The notes below the pieces were generated by a model. It was not told where the DNA came from and did not search any database. It was given only the letters and a program-made list of their open reading frames with translations. From positions 88,502-152,501 of the forward strand of contig NZ_PJME01000021.1 in the NCBI RefSeq assembly GCF_002954775.1: 64,000 bases of DNA, given 5' to 3'. Origin of the DNA: Streptomyces geranii (lineage in GTDB: Bacteria; Actinomycetota; Actinomycetes; Streptomycetales; Streptomycetaceae). Made by a program: the position numbers and the translations under genes. How positions within the stretch are numbered: position 1 is the first letter of the stretch; each line of letters starts with the position of its first letter. Shown here in pieces: positions 25,244 to 34,475 of the stretch.

Positions 25244-25259
25244 ACCCGCCGCGCCACGG

Positions 25260-25286
25260 GGTCCCGCCGGAGCGCCCGGCGGGACC
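25260..25286. terminator. Bidirectional terminator between convergent genes
   Basis: Perfect 11-bp stem GGTCCCGCCGG / CCGGCGGGACC with a 5-nt loop, between the convergent PucR-type and Nudix genes. Confidence 0.7.
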
Positions 25287-25311
25287 GCTCACCTCGCTGC
25301 GACGGCTCCGG

Positions 25312-25806
25312 TCACCCGAAGCTGCCGAGGCCCGTGCTGTCGAACCAGGTGGGCGCGTCGGCGTCGGACATCGCCTGCTTGATCCGGAACAGCGCGAACT
25401 CGTTCAGCTCCGGCAGCGCGTCCACCGTGAACCAGGCGACGTCCAGCGACTCGTCGTCGTTGACCCGCGCCTCCCCGCCGACGGCCCGGCAGCGGAAGGT
25501 GATGTCCATGTACTGGCAGACGTCGCCGTTCTCGTATGTCACCGGGTCCAAAGCCTGTACGAGCACGACCCGTTCGGGCACGCACCGGACCGCCGTCTCC
25601 TCGTAGACCTCACGCACCGCGCACGCCGCGGGCTGCTCCCCCGGGTCCGGGATGCCGCCGACCACCGACCACTTGCGGGTGTCGGAGCGCCGACCCAGGA
25701 GCACTCTGCCCTCGTCGTCGAAGACGAGGGCGGTGACACCGGGGAGCCAGAGCAACTGGTGTCCGGCGGAGGCACGCAGGGTGCTGATGAAGTCAGGAGT
25801 AGCCAT
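25312..25806 (-). CDS. Nudix hydrolase
   Basis: 164-residue Nudix enzyme hydrolysing a nucleoside diphosphate linked to another moiety. The Nudix box GGIPDPGEQPAACAVREVYEET (about 54-75) has the conserved GE and REVYEE residues that bind the metal. The flanking strands TALVFDDEGRVLLGRRSDTRKWSVV are typical of ADP-ribose or MutT-like members. The substrate cannot be told from sequence. It lies 66 bp from the start of the gene order change at Lnt and is probably monocistronic or co-transcribed after Lnt. Confidence 0.85.
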   Translation of the reverse strand: MATPDFISTLRASAGHQLLWLPGVTALVFDDEGRVLLGRRSDTRKWSVVGGIPDPGEQPAACAVREVYEETAVRCVPERVVLVQALDPVTYENGDVCQYMDITFRCRAVGGEARVNDDESLDVAWFTVDALPELNEFALFRIKQAMSDADAPTWFDSTGLGSFG

Positions 25807-25872
25807 GCCACGACCCTAACCGGGCCGTCCGGTCAGCCCTGTTGATCACAGGGGCGTGCCACGGGCGTACGG

Positions 25873-27483
25873 CTACACGCCACCGGCGCGCCGCCCGCGC
25901 ACACCGGCGCCGATCGCCCAGCCGAGTCCGCCGACGGCGACCAGGACGAGGAGCATCTCGGGCAGGATGCCGAGCTTGGTGGCGGGGGTCTCGGAGGAGC
26001 GCAGCGGGACCTTCTGGACGAGCGAGTCGGCCACGAACATGCCGGTCTTCTGGGTGATCCGCCCGTCCGGCATGATGATCGCGCTCACGCCGCTGGTCAC
26101 CGGGACGGTGACGGTCCGGCTGTGTTCGACGGCGCGGATCCGGGACATGGCGAGCTGCTGGTAGGTCATCTCGCTGCGGTCGAAGGTGGCGTTGTTGCTC
26201 GGTACGGAGATCATCTGGGCGCCGTGGGTGACGGTGTCGCGCACGGCCCAGTCGAAGGCGGCCTCGTAGCAGGTGGCGAGGCCGACCTTGGCGCCGTCCA
26301 TGGTGAACACCCCGGGCTTGGTGCCCCGGCTGAAGTCCTGGTGGACCATGGTGGTCCAGTTCTTGTTGATGTGTTCGAGCAGCGAGCGCAGCGGGAGGTA
26401 CTCGCCGAAGGGCTGGACCTGCCGCTTGTCGTAGGTGTCGGTCGGGCCCTTCTCGGGGTCCCAGAGGATCTGCTCGTTGTAGAGCTTGCCGTCCCGTTCG
26501 ACGACGCCGCCGACCGAGATGGGCGCACCGATCGCCTTGGCCGCGTTCTCGATGACGGCGGCGGCGTCGGGGTTGGCGAAGGGGTCGATGTCGGAGGAGT
26601 TCTCCGGCCACAGCACGAAGTCGGGCTGGGCGACCTTGCCCGCCTTGACCTCGGCGGCCAGCCGCACGGTCTCGCGCGCGTGGTAGTCGAGGACGGCACG
26701 CCGCTGGGAGTTGAAGTCGAGTCCCGCGCGCGGGACGTTGCCCTGGATGACGGCGACGGTCGCGGTGCCGACCTCGGCCTTGTCGCTGACCAGAGCCCGC
26801 GCGGCCAGGGTGCCGAGCACGGGGACGACGACGCTCAGCACGGCGACGACGGCCGCGATGTGCGGTACGGCGCCGGTGCGGCGCCACTCGATCACCTGGC
26901 GCACGCTCTCGTACAGCCCGAAGCCGCACAGGACGACGGCGAAGCCGAGCACCGGGGTGCCGCCGAGCGCTGCGAGGGGCAGGAAGACGCCGTCCGCCTG
27001 GCCGAAGGCGATCTTGCCCCAGGGGAAGCCGCGGAAGGGCACACGCGCGCGTGCCGCCTCGCCCGCGATCCACACGGCCGCCGCCCACAGCGGCCACCCG
27101 GGCAGTCTGGACACAGCGGCGATGCCCGCGCCGACCAGCGCGACGAAGACGGCCTCGATGACGACCAGGGCCAGCCAGGGCCCCGGGCCCACCTCCACGC
27201 CGGTCCACACGAGCAGCGGCAGCAGGAAGCCGAGGCCGAAGAGGTAGCCGAGGCCGAGGCCGGCCTTCCAGGACCGGCCGCGCAGCACCCAGCCGAAGAT
27301 GCCGAAGGCGGGCAGGGCGAGCCACCACAGGGTGCGCGGGGGGAAGCTGACGTACAGCAGCACTCCGGCGAGCGCGGCGGTGGCGGCCGGCCAGAGGCGC
27401 AGCAGCCGGGCGCGGCGCGAAGCGGGCGCGAGCTGCGGTTCCAGCTGGTCGGGCTCGGCTGTGGAAGGAGCGGTGGCGGTCAC
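25873..27483 (-). CDS. lnt: Apolipoprotein N-acyltransferase
   Basis: 536-residue membrane enzyme that N-acylates the lipid-modified cysteine of lipoproteins. The N-terminal part has about six membrane helices (roughly 33-230). The nitrilase-like domain carries the triad in LWPENS (E294), YDKRQVQPFGEY (K353, with E361) and LATCYEAAF (C405, with E407). A last helix near the C-terminus (about 507-525) follows. Streptomyces commonly encode Lnt; it would act on lipoproteins such as the three ABC binding proteins in this window. Confidence 0.92.
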   Translation of the reverse strand: MTATAPSTAEPDQLEPQLAPASRRARLLRLWPAATAALAGVLLYVSFPPRTLWWLALPAFGIFGWVLRGRSWKAGLGLGYLFGLGFLLPLLVWTGVEVGPGPWLALVVIEAVFVALVGAGIAAVSRLPGWPLWAAAVWIAGEAARARVPFRGFPWGKIAFGQADGVFLPLAALGGTPVLGFAVVLCGFGLYESVRQVIEWRRTGAVPHIAAVVAVLSVVVPVLGTLAARALVSDKAEVGTATVAVIQGNVPRAGLDFNSQRRAVLDYHARETVRLAAEVKAGKVAQPDFVLWPENSSDIDPFANPDAAAVIENAAKAIGAPISVGGVVERDGKLYNEQILWDPEKGPTDTYDKRQVQPFGEYLPLRSLLEHINKNWTTMVHQDFSRGTKPGVFTMDGAKVGLATCYEAAFDWAVRDTVTHGAQMISVPSNNATFDRSEMTYQQLAMSRIRAVEHSRTVTVPVTSGVSAIIMPDGRITQKTGMFVADSLVQKVPLRSSETPATKLGILPEMLLVLVAVGGLGWAIGAGVRGRRAGGV

Positions 27484-27704
27484 TCCGGGAGTGTACGGCG
27501 CCTGTGTAAGAGGCCGACAGCATGGTCCGGACCGTGGGAGGGGGCCCGCCCCGGCCCGGCTGCCGCATCGTTCCTGCGCAACTCGTCCACAAATGACGCA
27601 CCAGCCGTTACGGTGTGCCGGAGCCTCTGACGTGCGCGCCGGTGACGGCCCGTGCGGTCGGGGCCCGTCACAGGTCGGGGGGCGGCGGGTTGGGGTCCAC
27701 GGGG

Positions 27705-28760
27705 ATGGCGTCTGCGGCCGGCGGGGCGCCGGACGGTGAGAGACGGAACGTTTCCGACGCTGCGGGCGTCGTCGTGCTGGGCGCGTGTGCCACCTGGTCG
27801 CTGATCACGGCGACCACCCATGACGGCCGCCCCGAGGGCGTGCTCCTGGCGGTGCTGGCGGTGGCCGCCGGTTACGCGTCGGGCCGGATCTGCGGGGCGC
27901 TGGTGCCGGTCGCCGCCCCCTGTGCGGCGGCGCTGGCCGGGCTGGGTCTTGCGGTGGCCGCCCCGCACTCGCTGCCGGGGCCGCAGACCGCCACCCCGCC
28001 CGGGCATCTCGGGGCCGTGGCCGCGCTGCTGGTGCTGGCCACGGGCGCCGCCTGCTGTGCCGCCTGGACGGCCCGTCCGCCGCTGCTGCGGCTGGCGCTG
28101 CGGGCCCTGGCGGCCGGGATCACGGCGGCGTCGCTGGTGCTGGGCCCGGTCGCCGGTTCGGTCCTCTGTGCGGCCGTCCTGCTCTGTTCCCTGGCAGCCG
28201 ACCACATGCGGCGCCGGGGCGTGGGCCTCGCCGGGCTGGCGCTGGCGACGGCCCTGGTCACCGGGATGTCCTGGGCGGTCGCCGAGGACGTACTGCCGGA
28301 CGGCCTCGCCGACTCGCTGGAGGGCCAGCTGGGCGGCCACCGGGTCGACCTGTGGCACGACGCCCTGTTCCTCGCCCACCGGGACCCGGCGCTGGGCGTG
28401 GGCCCCGGCCGGTTCGCGGAACTCAGCCTCACGGCGTCCCAGTCACTGCCCGCCGAGGCCAGACCGCACTCCGCGCCCTTCCAGCAGGCGGCCGAGCAGG
28501 GGGTGGCCGGCGTGGCCCTGCTGGCGGCGGTCTTCTGCTGGGTCCTGTTCGCCCTGTGGCGCACCGCGCGCCCCACGCCCGTGGCCCTGACCGCAGGGGC
28601 GGCTCTGACGGGTCTGGCCGTCCTGGCGACGGTCGGCAACGTGCTGAGCTTCACCACGGTGACGGCGGGCGCGGGCCTTCTGGCGGGCCTGGCGACGGCC
28701 CGCCCGCTGGTCTACGAGACCCCGGACCCGGCGACGACCCGCGCGCGGGAGCACCGATAG
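27705..28760 (+). CDS. O-antigen ligase-like integral membrane protein
   Basis: 351-residue hydrophobic protein with roughly nine to ten membrane helices. The loop GHRVDLWHDALFLAHRDPALGVGPGRFAEL and the following HSAPFQQAAEQGVAGVALL match the Wzy_C / O-antigen ligase signature. Such proteins in Gram-positives act in glycan transfer or polymerisation, but the substrate here is unknown. The start is uncertain: ATG at 27705 has only a weak ribosome site, and the frame is open upstream to 27615. Confidence 0.7.
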   Translation: MASAAGGAPDGERRNVSDAAGVVVLGACATWSLITATTHDGRPEGVLLAVLAVAAGYASGRICGALVPVAAPCAAALAGLGLAVAAPHSLPGPQTATPPGHLGAVAALLVLATGAACCAAWTARPPLLRLALRALAAGITAASLVLGPVAGSVLCAAVLLCSLAADHMRRRGVGLAGLALATALVTGMSWAVAEDVLPDGLADSLEGQLGGHRVDLWHDALFLAHRDPALGVGPGRFAELSLTASQSLPAEARPHSAPFQQAAEQGVAGVALLAAVFCWVLFALWRTARPTPVALTAGAALTGLAVLATVGNVLSFTTVTAGAGLLAGLATARPLVYETPDPATTRAREHR

Positions 28761-28785
28761 GCCGCAGAGAGAGCGCCGGGACGGG

Positions 28786-29331
28786 TCAGAGCGCGGGCTT
28801 GCCCACCGCGGCGGACCGCAGCCGGTCGGTGATGACGCGGACGGCCGCCTCCGCGTTGTCCACCGTGATCGTGAACGTGTGCCCGTCCCCGAGGCGCAGC
28901 ACCACGCCCTCGCCCCGGCGTACGACGACCGCGGTGCCCTGCTCGGGCCGCCAGCGGTAGCCCCAGCCGCCCCACTGGCGCGGGGTGACCCTGGCGACGA
29001 ACTCGGCGCCGACGATCTGGGACAGCGGAATGCGGCGGCGGGGCAGGCCGATGTGGCCGCAGCGCACTTCGAGGGAGTCCGTGTCGACCTTCACGGCGAC
29101 ATGCACGAAGGCGATGGTGCCGAACAGGACGAGCAGTCCGGCGGCGATGCAGCCCACGACGGACATGGCGAGCGGCGCGACGCCCGACGTCCATGCCGAG
29201 TCGACGGCCAGTTCGATGCCGAGGGCCATGAAGGCGCAGCCGCCGAGCGCAAGGAGCCACTGGGCGCGGTTGGTCGCCCGGCCGCTCCAGACCTCGGGCG
29301 GCGCGGTTTCCTCGCGTGGGTGGTCGCTCAT
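28786..29331 (-). CDS. PH-domain membrane protein
   Basis: 181-residue protein with two N-terminal membrane helices (about 24-42 and 50-72), followed by a bacterial PH-like domain (about 75-170) including VKVDTDSLEVRCGHIGLPRRRIP. Streptomyces homologs are of unknown function. The ATG at 29331 is preceded by TAGTCT at -10 spacing and no Shine-Dalgarno sequence, suggesting a leaderless message; an in-frame ATG at 29367 is possible. Confidence 0.7.
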   Translation of the reverse strand: MSDHPREETAPPEVWSGRATNRAQWLLALGGCAFMALGIELAVDSAWTSGVAPLAMSVVGCIAAGLLVLFGTIAFVHVAVKVDTDSLEVRCGHIGLPRRRIPLSQIVGAEFVARVTPRQWGGWGYRWRPEQGTAVVVRRGEGVVLRLGDGHTFTITVDNAEAAVRVITDRLRSAAVGKPAL

Positions 29332-29393
29332 GCGTATGAGACTACTCAGGTTCCGCTGTGCGGGCACCGGCTTGCGGAGCGTGACTGCTCCGG

Positions 29394-30179
29394 TCAGCGG
29401 ACGGGGGTGGCCGTCTGCAGCAGCCGGCCTTCCGCGTAGGCCAGCGCGGGGGCGGGCAGCGGGCCCGCGGTGCCGTTGAGCAGGGCGGTGAGGGTGCCGT
29501 CGGCCGGGGCCTCGGGGGCCGGGTTTGCGCCGAGTCTGCGGAGCGTCTGGGCGGCCACCGCACCGGCCGAGCCGTGCAGGACGAGCGGCGGGCGGTCGTC
29601 CTGCTGGACGGCGGCACGGATGCGCTCGGCGACGAGTTCGTAATGGGTGCAGCCCAGGACGACGGTCGTTACCTCGGCCGGGGTGAGGGCGGCTGCGGCG
29701 GCGATGGCCGCGTCGATCGCCGTCTCGTCCGCGTGTTCGACGGCCTCGGCGAGGCCCCAGCAGGGCACCTCGGTGACCGCGACGCCCTCGGCGAAGTCCC
29801 GGATGAGGCCTCGCTGGTAGGGGCTGCCGGTGGTGGCGGGGGTCGCCCAGATCGCGAAGGGCCCGCCCCCCGAGGCGGCGGGCTTGATCGCCGGAACGGT
29901 GCCGATGACCGGCAGCTCCGGTTCGAGGCGGGCGCGCAGGGCGGTCAGGGCGTGCACGGTCGCGGTGTTGCAGCCGACGATCAGGGCGTCGGGCCGCTGC
30001 GCTGCGGCGGCCTCGGCGACGGCCAGGGCGCGCTCGGTGAGGTCCTCCGGGGTGCGCGGGCCCCAGGGCATGCCCGCGGGGTCCAGGGAGAGCACGAGAT
30101 CCGCGTCGGGCCGCAGCCGCCGTACCGCCGCCGCCGCGGGCAGCAGTCCGATTCCGGAGTCCATGAGCGCGATCTTCAC
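29394..30179 (-). CDS. Aspartate/glutamate racemase family protein
   Basis: 261-residue enzyme of the Asp/Glu racemase superfamily. It has the N-terminal DSGIG motif and the two catalytic cysteines in VGCNTATVH (about C95) and LGCTHYE (about C182). Length and motifs match glutamate racemases, which supply D-glutamate for peptidoglycan, but it has no cell-wall neighbours. It may be an accessory racemase. GTG start; TATAGT (30186-30191, minus strand) sits 6 nt upstream, suggesting a leaderless transcript. Confidence 0.8.
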   Translation of the reverse strand: MKIALMDSGIGLLPAAAAVRRLRPDADLVLSLDPAGMPWGPRTPEDLTERALAVAEAAAAQRPDALIVGCNTATVHALTALRARLEPELPVIGTVPAIKPAASGGGPFAIWATPATTGSPYQRGLIRDFAEGVAVTEVPCWGLAEAVEHADETAIDAAIAAAAALTPAEVTTVVLGCTHYELVAERIRAAVQQDDRPPLVLHGSAGAVAAQTLRRLGANPAPEAPADGTLTALLNGTAGPLPAPALAYAEGRLLQTATPVR

Positions 30180-30237
30180 CCGGTCACTATAAACGGCGTG
30201 CCCTTACGGCCCGCCGGGGTGGGGCAGACTGCGGCGG

Positions 30238-31416
30238 GTGAGCGCCGTTGTGTGTATCGCCGCCGGATCACTCGCCGCCTGGCTGTGGCTGCTGCTGTGT
30301 CAGGGCTTCTTCTGGCGTACGGATGTCAGGCTGCCGTCGTACGAGCGGGAGCCGGAGTCCTGGCCGTCCGTCTGCGTCGTCGTACCGGCCCGTGACGAGG
30401 CCGCCGTGCTGCCCGCGAGCCTGCCGTCGCTGCTCGCGCAGGACTATCCGGGTCGGGCCGAGGTCTTCCTGGTCGACGACGGAAGTTCGGACGGCACCGG
30501 TGAGCTGGCCCGGGAGCTGTCCCGGCTCCACGGCGGGCTGCCGCTGACCGTGGACTCGCCCGGTGAGCCGCCTTCGGGCTGGACGGGCAAGCTGTGGGCC
30601 GTACGGCATGGGATCGGCCTTGCACGCGCGCGTGGACCCGAGTTCCTGTTGCTGACGGACGCGGACATCGCCCACGCGCCCGACAGTCTGCGGGAGTTGG
30701 TGGCGGCGGCGCGGGGCGGCGGCTTCGACGCCGTGTCGCTGATGGCCAGGCTGCGGGTGGAGAGCGTCTGGGAGCGGTTCGTCGTCCCGGCGTTCGTGTA
30801 CTTCTTCGCTCAGCTCTATCCCTTCCGCCGGATCGGCCGGAAGGGATCGCGGACTGCGGCTGCGGCGGGCGGCTGCGTGCTGCTGCGCAAGGAGGCCGCC
30901 GAGAAGGCCCGCATCCCGGACGCCATCCGCCAGGCCGTCATCGACGACGTGGCGCTCGCGCGGGCCGTCAAGGGCGGCGGAGGCCACATCTGGCTGGGGC
31001 TCGCGGAGCGGGTGGACAGCGTGCGGCCCTACCCGCGACTGCACGACCTGTGGCGGATGGTCTCGCGCAGCGCCTACGCGCAGTTGCGGCACAGCCCGCT
31101 CCTGCTGCTCGGTACGGTCCTCGGCCTCGCCCTGGTGTACCTGGTGCCGCCGTTCGCCCTGGCCGCCGGGCTGGTCACCGGGACGACGGCCGCCGCGGTG
31201 TGCGGCGGCCTCGCGTGGCTCGTGATGGCGGGGACGTACGCCCCGATGCTGCGCTACTACGGGCAGCCGCTGTGGCTGGCTCCCCTGCTGCCGTTCACGG
31301 CGTTCCTGTACCTCCTGATGACGGTCGACTCGGCGGTGCAGCACTACCGCGGGCGTGGCGCCGCCTGGAAGGGCCGGACGTACGCGCGTCCGGACACCGT
31401 CGCCGACGAGGGCTGA
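30238..31416 (+). CDS. Family 2 glycosyltransferase, HpnB-like
   Basis: 392-residue membrane glycosyltransferase. One N-terminal helix (about 4-24) precedes a GT2 catalytic domain with VCVVVPARDEA, VFLVDDGSSDGT and LLTDADIAHAP (DXD-like). Three C-terminal helices (about 285-365) follow. The arrangement resembles the hopanoid-associated HpnB transferases, though no squalene-hopene cyclase genes are nearby. GTG start at 30238, divergent from the racemase gene with a 58-bp gap. Confidence 0.8.
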   Translation: MSAVVCIAAGSLAAWLWLLLCQGFFWRTDVRLPSYEREPESWPSVCVVVPARDEAAVLPASLPSLLAQDYPGRAEVFLVDDGSSDGTGELARELSRLHGGLPLTVDSPGEPPSGWTGKLWAVRHGIGLARARGPEFLLLTDADIAHAPDSLRELVAAARGGGFDAVSLMARLRVESVWERFVVPAFVYFFAQLYPFRRIGRKGSRTAAAAGGCVLLRKEAAEKARIPDAIRQAVIDDVALARAVKGGGGHIWLGLAERVDSVRPYPRLHDLWRMVSRSAYAQLRHSPLLLLGTVLGLALVYLVPPFALAAGLVTGTTAAAVCGGLAWLVMAGTYAPMLRYYGQPLWLAPLLPFTAFLYLLMTVDSAVQHYRGRGAAWKGRTYARPDTVADEG

Positions 31417-31423
31417 CCGTCGG

Positions 31424-32692
31424 TCACTTGCGGCCCGGGGTCCAGTTCATGCCCCAGTTGTAGGCCTGGTCTACGGTGCGCTGCGGGCTCACCCCGCGCG
31501 CGGGGACGAGATAGCGGGCCTCGCGCTGGACGATCAGGTCGCCGCCGTTGTTGGTGATCAGGGCGAGCGCGCACACCGTGGAGGGCACCGTGCACTCGTC
31601 GAGCGAGAAGTCGACCGGCGCCCCGTTCGCCGGGGTCAGGGTGACCGTGGCGTGCAGGTCGGCGAAGGAACGGGCGCCCGCGTAGATGGTCACGAAGATG
31701 AGGATGCGCCGGAAGGCCTGCTTGTGGTCCAGGTTGACGGTGAGGTTCTCACCACTGGACAGGGCCCCGGTGCGGTCGTCGCCGTCGAGGTGGATGAACG
31801 GCGGCTGGTGCAGCGCCCCGAAGGCGTTGCCGAGGGACTGCACGACGCCCTTGCTGCCGTCGGAGAGTTCGAAGAGGGCGCACAGGTCGAGGTCGAGGTC
31901 GGAGTGCTGGGCGACGGCCCGGCCGAGTTTGCTGGCCCACCCCGAGAACTGCTTGTGCACCTGCCAGTTGAGGTTGACGCGCAGGGCGCCCGAGGTGCCG
32001 CCCTGCTTGGTGAGCGAGACGGACGGCGCTTCCTTGGTGAGCGTCACCTTGGTAAGCCGTACCGGCGTGGCGGAAGGCGCCGGCGGGGGCGGGGTCACCG
32101 GAGGCGCGACGGGCGGAGCGGGCGGCGGGGTGGTTCGTGGGGCGGGCCGCGCGGCGGGCGCCTGCTGGGGCTCGTCCACCGTGATGCCGAAGTCCGTGGC
32201 CAGACCGGCCAGGCCGCTGCTGTAGCCCTGCCCGACCGCGCGGAACTTCCAGGCGCCCTGTCTGCGGTAGAACTCGCCGAGCACGAAGGCGGTTTCGACA
32301 CTGGCGCCCGCGTTGTCGAAGCGGGCCACCACCGTCCCCCGGGCCGCGTCCCGGACCTCGATGTAGAGGTCGGGGACCTGTCCGAACGTGCCGCCGTCGG
32401 CGGAGGCAACGAGGACCACGGTCTCGACGGCGGGCTCCACGCGCGCGAGGTCGACGAGCAGGGTGTCGGTCACCCGGCCGCCGGCGTCCCGCTTGCCCTC
32501 GTGCCGTACCGCCTCGGAGGAGTGCACGGGCTGGTTGTAGAAGACGAAGTCGCCGTCGGAGCGCACCCTGCCGGCCACCAGCAGCAGCGCGGAGGCGTCC
32601 GCGTCCGGGACACCCGGCCCGGAGCGCCACCCCAGCTCCACACGGAGCTGTGCCGTGGGCACCGGGGTGTTCGATCCCTTGGACATTGACAT
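31424..32692 (-). CDS. Tandem TerD-domain protein with proline-rich linker
   Basis: 422-residue protein with two TerD-type domains. The N-terminal one (about 5-175) has NQPVHSSEAVRHEG, RFDNAGASVETAFVLGEFYRR and FRAVGQGY. A proline-rich linker (about 180-215) is followed by a more divergent copy (about 230-410) with LNWQVHKQFSGW. TerD proteins bind calcium and are tied to tellurite/stress clusters and differentiation in Streptomyces, but no TerB/TerC genes adjoin. The ATG at 32692 is chosen; 32704 and 32686 are alternatives. Confidence 0.82.
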   Translation of the reverse strand: MSMSKGSNTPVPTAQLRVELGWRSGPGVPDADASALLLVAGRVRSDGDFVFYNQPVHSSEAVRHEGKRDAGGRVTDTLLVDLARVEPAVETVVLVASADGGTFGQVPDLYIEVRDAARGTVVARFDNAGASVETAFVLGEFYRRQGAWKFRAVGQGYSSGLAGLATDFGITVDEPQQAPAARPAPRTTPPPAPPVAPPVTPPPPAPSATPVRLTKVTLTKEAPSVSLTKQGGTSGALRVNLNWQVHKQFSGWASKLGRAVAQHSDLDLDLCALFELSDGSKGVVQSLGNAFGALHQPPFIHLDGDDRTGALSSGENLTVNLDHKQAFRRILIFVTIYAGARSFADLHATVTLTPANGAPVDFSLDECTVPSTVCALALITNNGGDLIVQREARYLVPARGVSPQRTVDQAYNWGMNWTPGRK

Positions 32693-32783
32693 GGCTGCCC
32701 CCATCTCTGATCGCCTCGCGGCCCAACCTATTCTCCCGGGCCCGTGAACTCCTGTCGGACACCTCCACGGGACCGCCCGGACG

Positions 32784-32800
32784 CCCCTGTCGAACAGGGG
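32784..32800. terminator. Small perfect hairpin
   Basis: CCCCTGT-CGA-ACAGGGG within the 291-bp interval between the TerD gene and the proline/glutamine-rich protein gene. No U-tract; it may be regulatory. The interval also holds TAACTT at -10 distance from the downstream ATG at 32984. Confidence 0.35.
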
Positions 32801-32983
32801 AAGAACGCGGGGCGACCCGTCGGTAACCCGCCCGGAACCTGGCCTTTACGCAATCTCAGCACAACTCGATGCCCCTTTTTGACAAGTTCGCTCGCATTGG
32901 GGGTCCCACGGCACTGCCGACACGGAAATCAACCCTCTTATCGGTCTCCCCAACCAGCTCATCGTGGGCTTAACTTGTGTGCC

Positions 32984-33430
32984 ATGACCTCCCCCCGCTC
33001 CACCTACGGCGGCGGCTACTACTCCGCCTTCCCGGACACCCCGATCTACGACTCGCTCGTCGCCGAGCGGGGGACTCCGCAGATCGCCCCGATCCGGGTC
33101 CCCGCCGCGTACGACACGGGCAGCAGCTTCAACCTGCCCGCCCTGCCGTCGGCGCTCCCCGCGCTCCCGGCCGGCCCGTCCCAGCAGAACCCGTCCTACG
33201 GCGGCGGCTACCCGCAGGCGCAGCAGCCCTCGCCGCTGCAGCAGGCGCCGGCCGCGTACATCCCGCAGCAGGCGCCGCCGCGCGGCTACCCCGCGGGTGC
33301 GGGCCAGCCGATGCAGCAGCAGCGTCCGGCGGCGGCCTCCGGCTACGAGGCGATGCGCCCGGCGGCGCCCCGTCCCACCCCCGCGCCGTACCAGGAGCCG
33401 TACAACAACCAGCAGTACCGCGGGTACTGA
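32984..33430 (+). CDS. Proline/glutamine-rich hypothetical protein (DUF6643-like)
   Basis: 148-residue low-complexity protein. A conserved N-terminus (TYGGGYYSAFPDTPIYDSLV) is followed by Ala-Pro-Gln-rich sequence to the end QQYRGY. I recall nearly identical N-termini in many Streptomyces, annotated as a domain of unknown function. No signal peptide or membrane helix is visible; it is probably disordered. TAACTT lies 8 nt before the ATG, so the message is likely leaderless. Function unknown. Confidence 0.75.
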   Translation: MTSPRSTYGGGYYSAFPDTPIYDSLVAERGTPQIAPIRVPAAYDTGSSFNLPALPSALPALPAGPSQQNPSYGGGYPQAQQPSPLQQAPAAYIPQQAPPRGYPAGAGQPMQQQRPAAASGYEAMRPAAPRPTPAPYQEPYNNQQYRGY

Positions 33431-33473
33431 TTCCGGCCCCCGGAGGGTCCGTGCCTGCTGGCACGATGGCGGC

Positions 33474-34298
33474 ATGGGGAACGCGGAGCTGCATTCGATT
33501 CACGTCCATCCGGTCAAGGCGTTCCGGGGCCAGTCGCCCCGGCAGGCCTCGGTGGAGCCCTGGGGGCTGGCCGGAGACCGACGCTGGGTCCTGATTGACG
33601 CCGGGGGAAAGGTCGTCACACAGCGCCAGCAACCGCGCCTCGCGCAGGCCGCCGCCGAGTTGCTGCCCGGCGGCGGGATCCGGCTGTCCGCGCCCGGCCG
33701 CGCGCCCCTGACCGTGCCCGTCCCGGAGGTGACGGGCACGACGACGGTGGACATCTTCGGCACCAAGGTGGAGGCGGTGCTCGCGGACGAGGACGCGCGG
33801 GCCTGGTGCAGCGCCTATCTGGGCGAGGACGTACGTCTGCTGCACATGGACGACCCGGCCACGCGCCGCGCGGTCGACCCCCTGTTCGCGCGGCCCGGCG
33901 AGACCGTGAGCTTCGCCGACGGCTACCCCCTGCTGCTCGCCTCGCTCGCGTCGCTGGACGCCCTCAACGCCCTCATCGCGCAGGGGGAGCACGCGCAGGA
34001 GGGTCCGCTGCCCATGAACCGCTTCCGGCCCAACGTGGTGGTGTCGGGGACCGCCGCCTGGGCCGAGGACGACTGGTCCCGGATCGCCGTCGGCGAGGTG
34101 ACCCTCCGGGTCGCCAAGATGTGCGGACGGTGCGTGGTGACCACCACCGACCAGGAGACCTCCGTACGCGGCCGGGAACCGCTGCGCACCCTCGGCCGCC
34201 ATCGCCGCTTCGGCAACCAGCTGGTCTTCGGGCAGAACCTGGTTCCGGAGACTCCCGGCACGATCCGGGTGGGCGATCCGGTCAGGATCCTCGAATAG
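33474..34298 (+). CDS. MOSC-domain protein (YcbX-like)
   Basis: 274-residue protein with an N-terminal MOSC beta-barrel domain (ELHSIHVHPVKAFRGQ, GDRRWVLID) and a C-terminal MOSC domain containing FRPNVVV and KMCGRCVVTTTDQ. The conserved cysteine is the expected ligand for molybdenum cofactor or sulfur, and related proteins reduce N-hydroxylated compounds. ATG at 33474 has a weak ribosome site. It is 43 bp after the preceding gene, and a hairpin ends the unit. Confidence 0.8.
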   Translation: MGNAELHSIHVHPVKAFRGQSPRQASVEPWGLAGDRRWVLIDAGGKVVTQRQQPRLAQAAAELLPGGGIRLSAPGRAPLTVPVPEVTGTTTVDIFGTKVEAVLADEDARAWCSAYLGEDVRLLHMDDPATRRAVDPLFARPGETVSFADGYPLLLASLASLDALNALIAQGEHAQEGPLPMNRFRPNVVVSGTAAWAEDDWSRIAVGEVTLRVAKMCGRCVVTTTDQETSVRGREPLRTLGRHRRFGNQLVFGQNLVPETPGTIRVGDPVRILE

Positions 34299-34311
34299 CC
34301 CGAATAGCCCG

Positions 34312-34346
34312 AACGGCCGGGAACACCGGCACGGGGTCCGGCCGTT
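34312..34346 (+). terminator. Terminator after the MOSC gene
   Basis: Perfect 9-bp stem AACGGCCGG (34312-34320) / CCGGCCGTT (34338-34346), 17-nt loop, followed by GGCTTTTG. Confidence 0.6.
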
Positions 34347-34475
34347 GGCTTTTGTGAGAAGTTCATGAGACGGCCGGTGAGAGCCGGTGAGAGGTGATTT
34401 CGATCTCTCTTCGACCGGCTTTGTGCGTGAACTGCTCCGAGCGGGGTTATCACGGAGCGGGAAGGGGGTTCGGCT

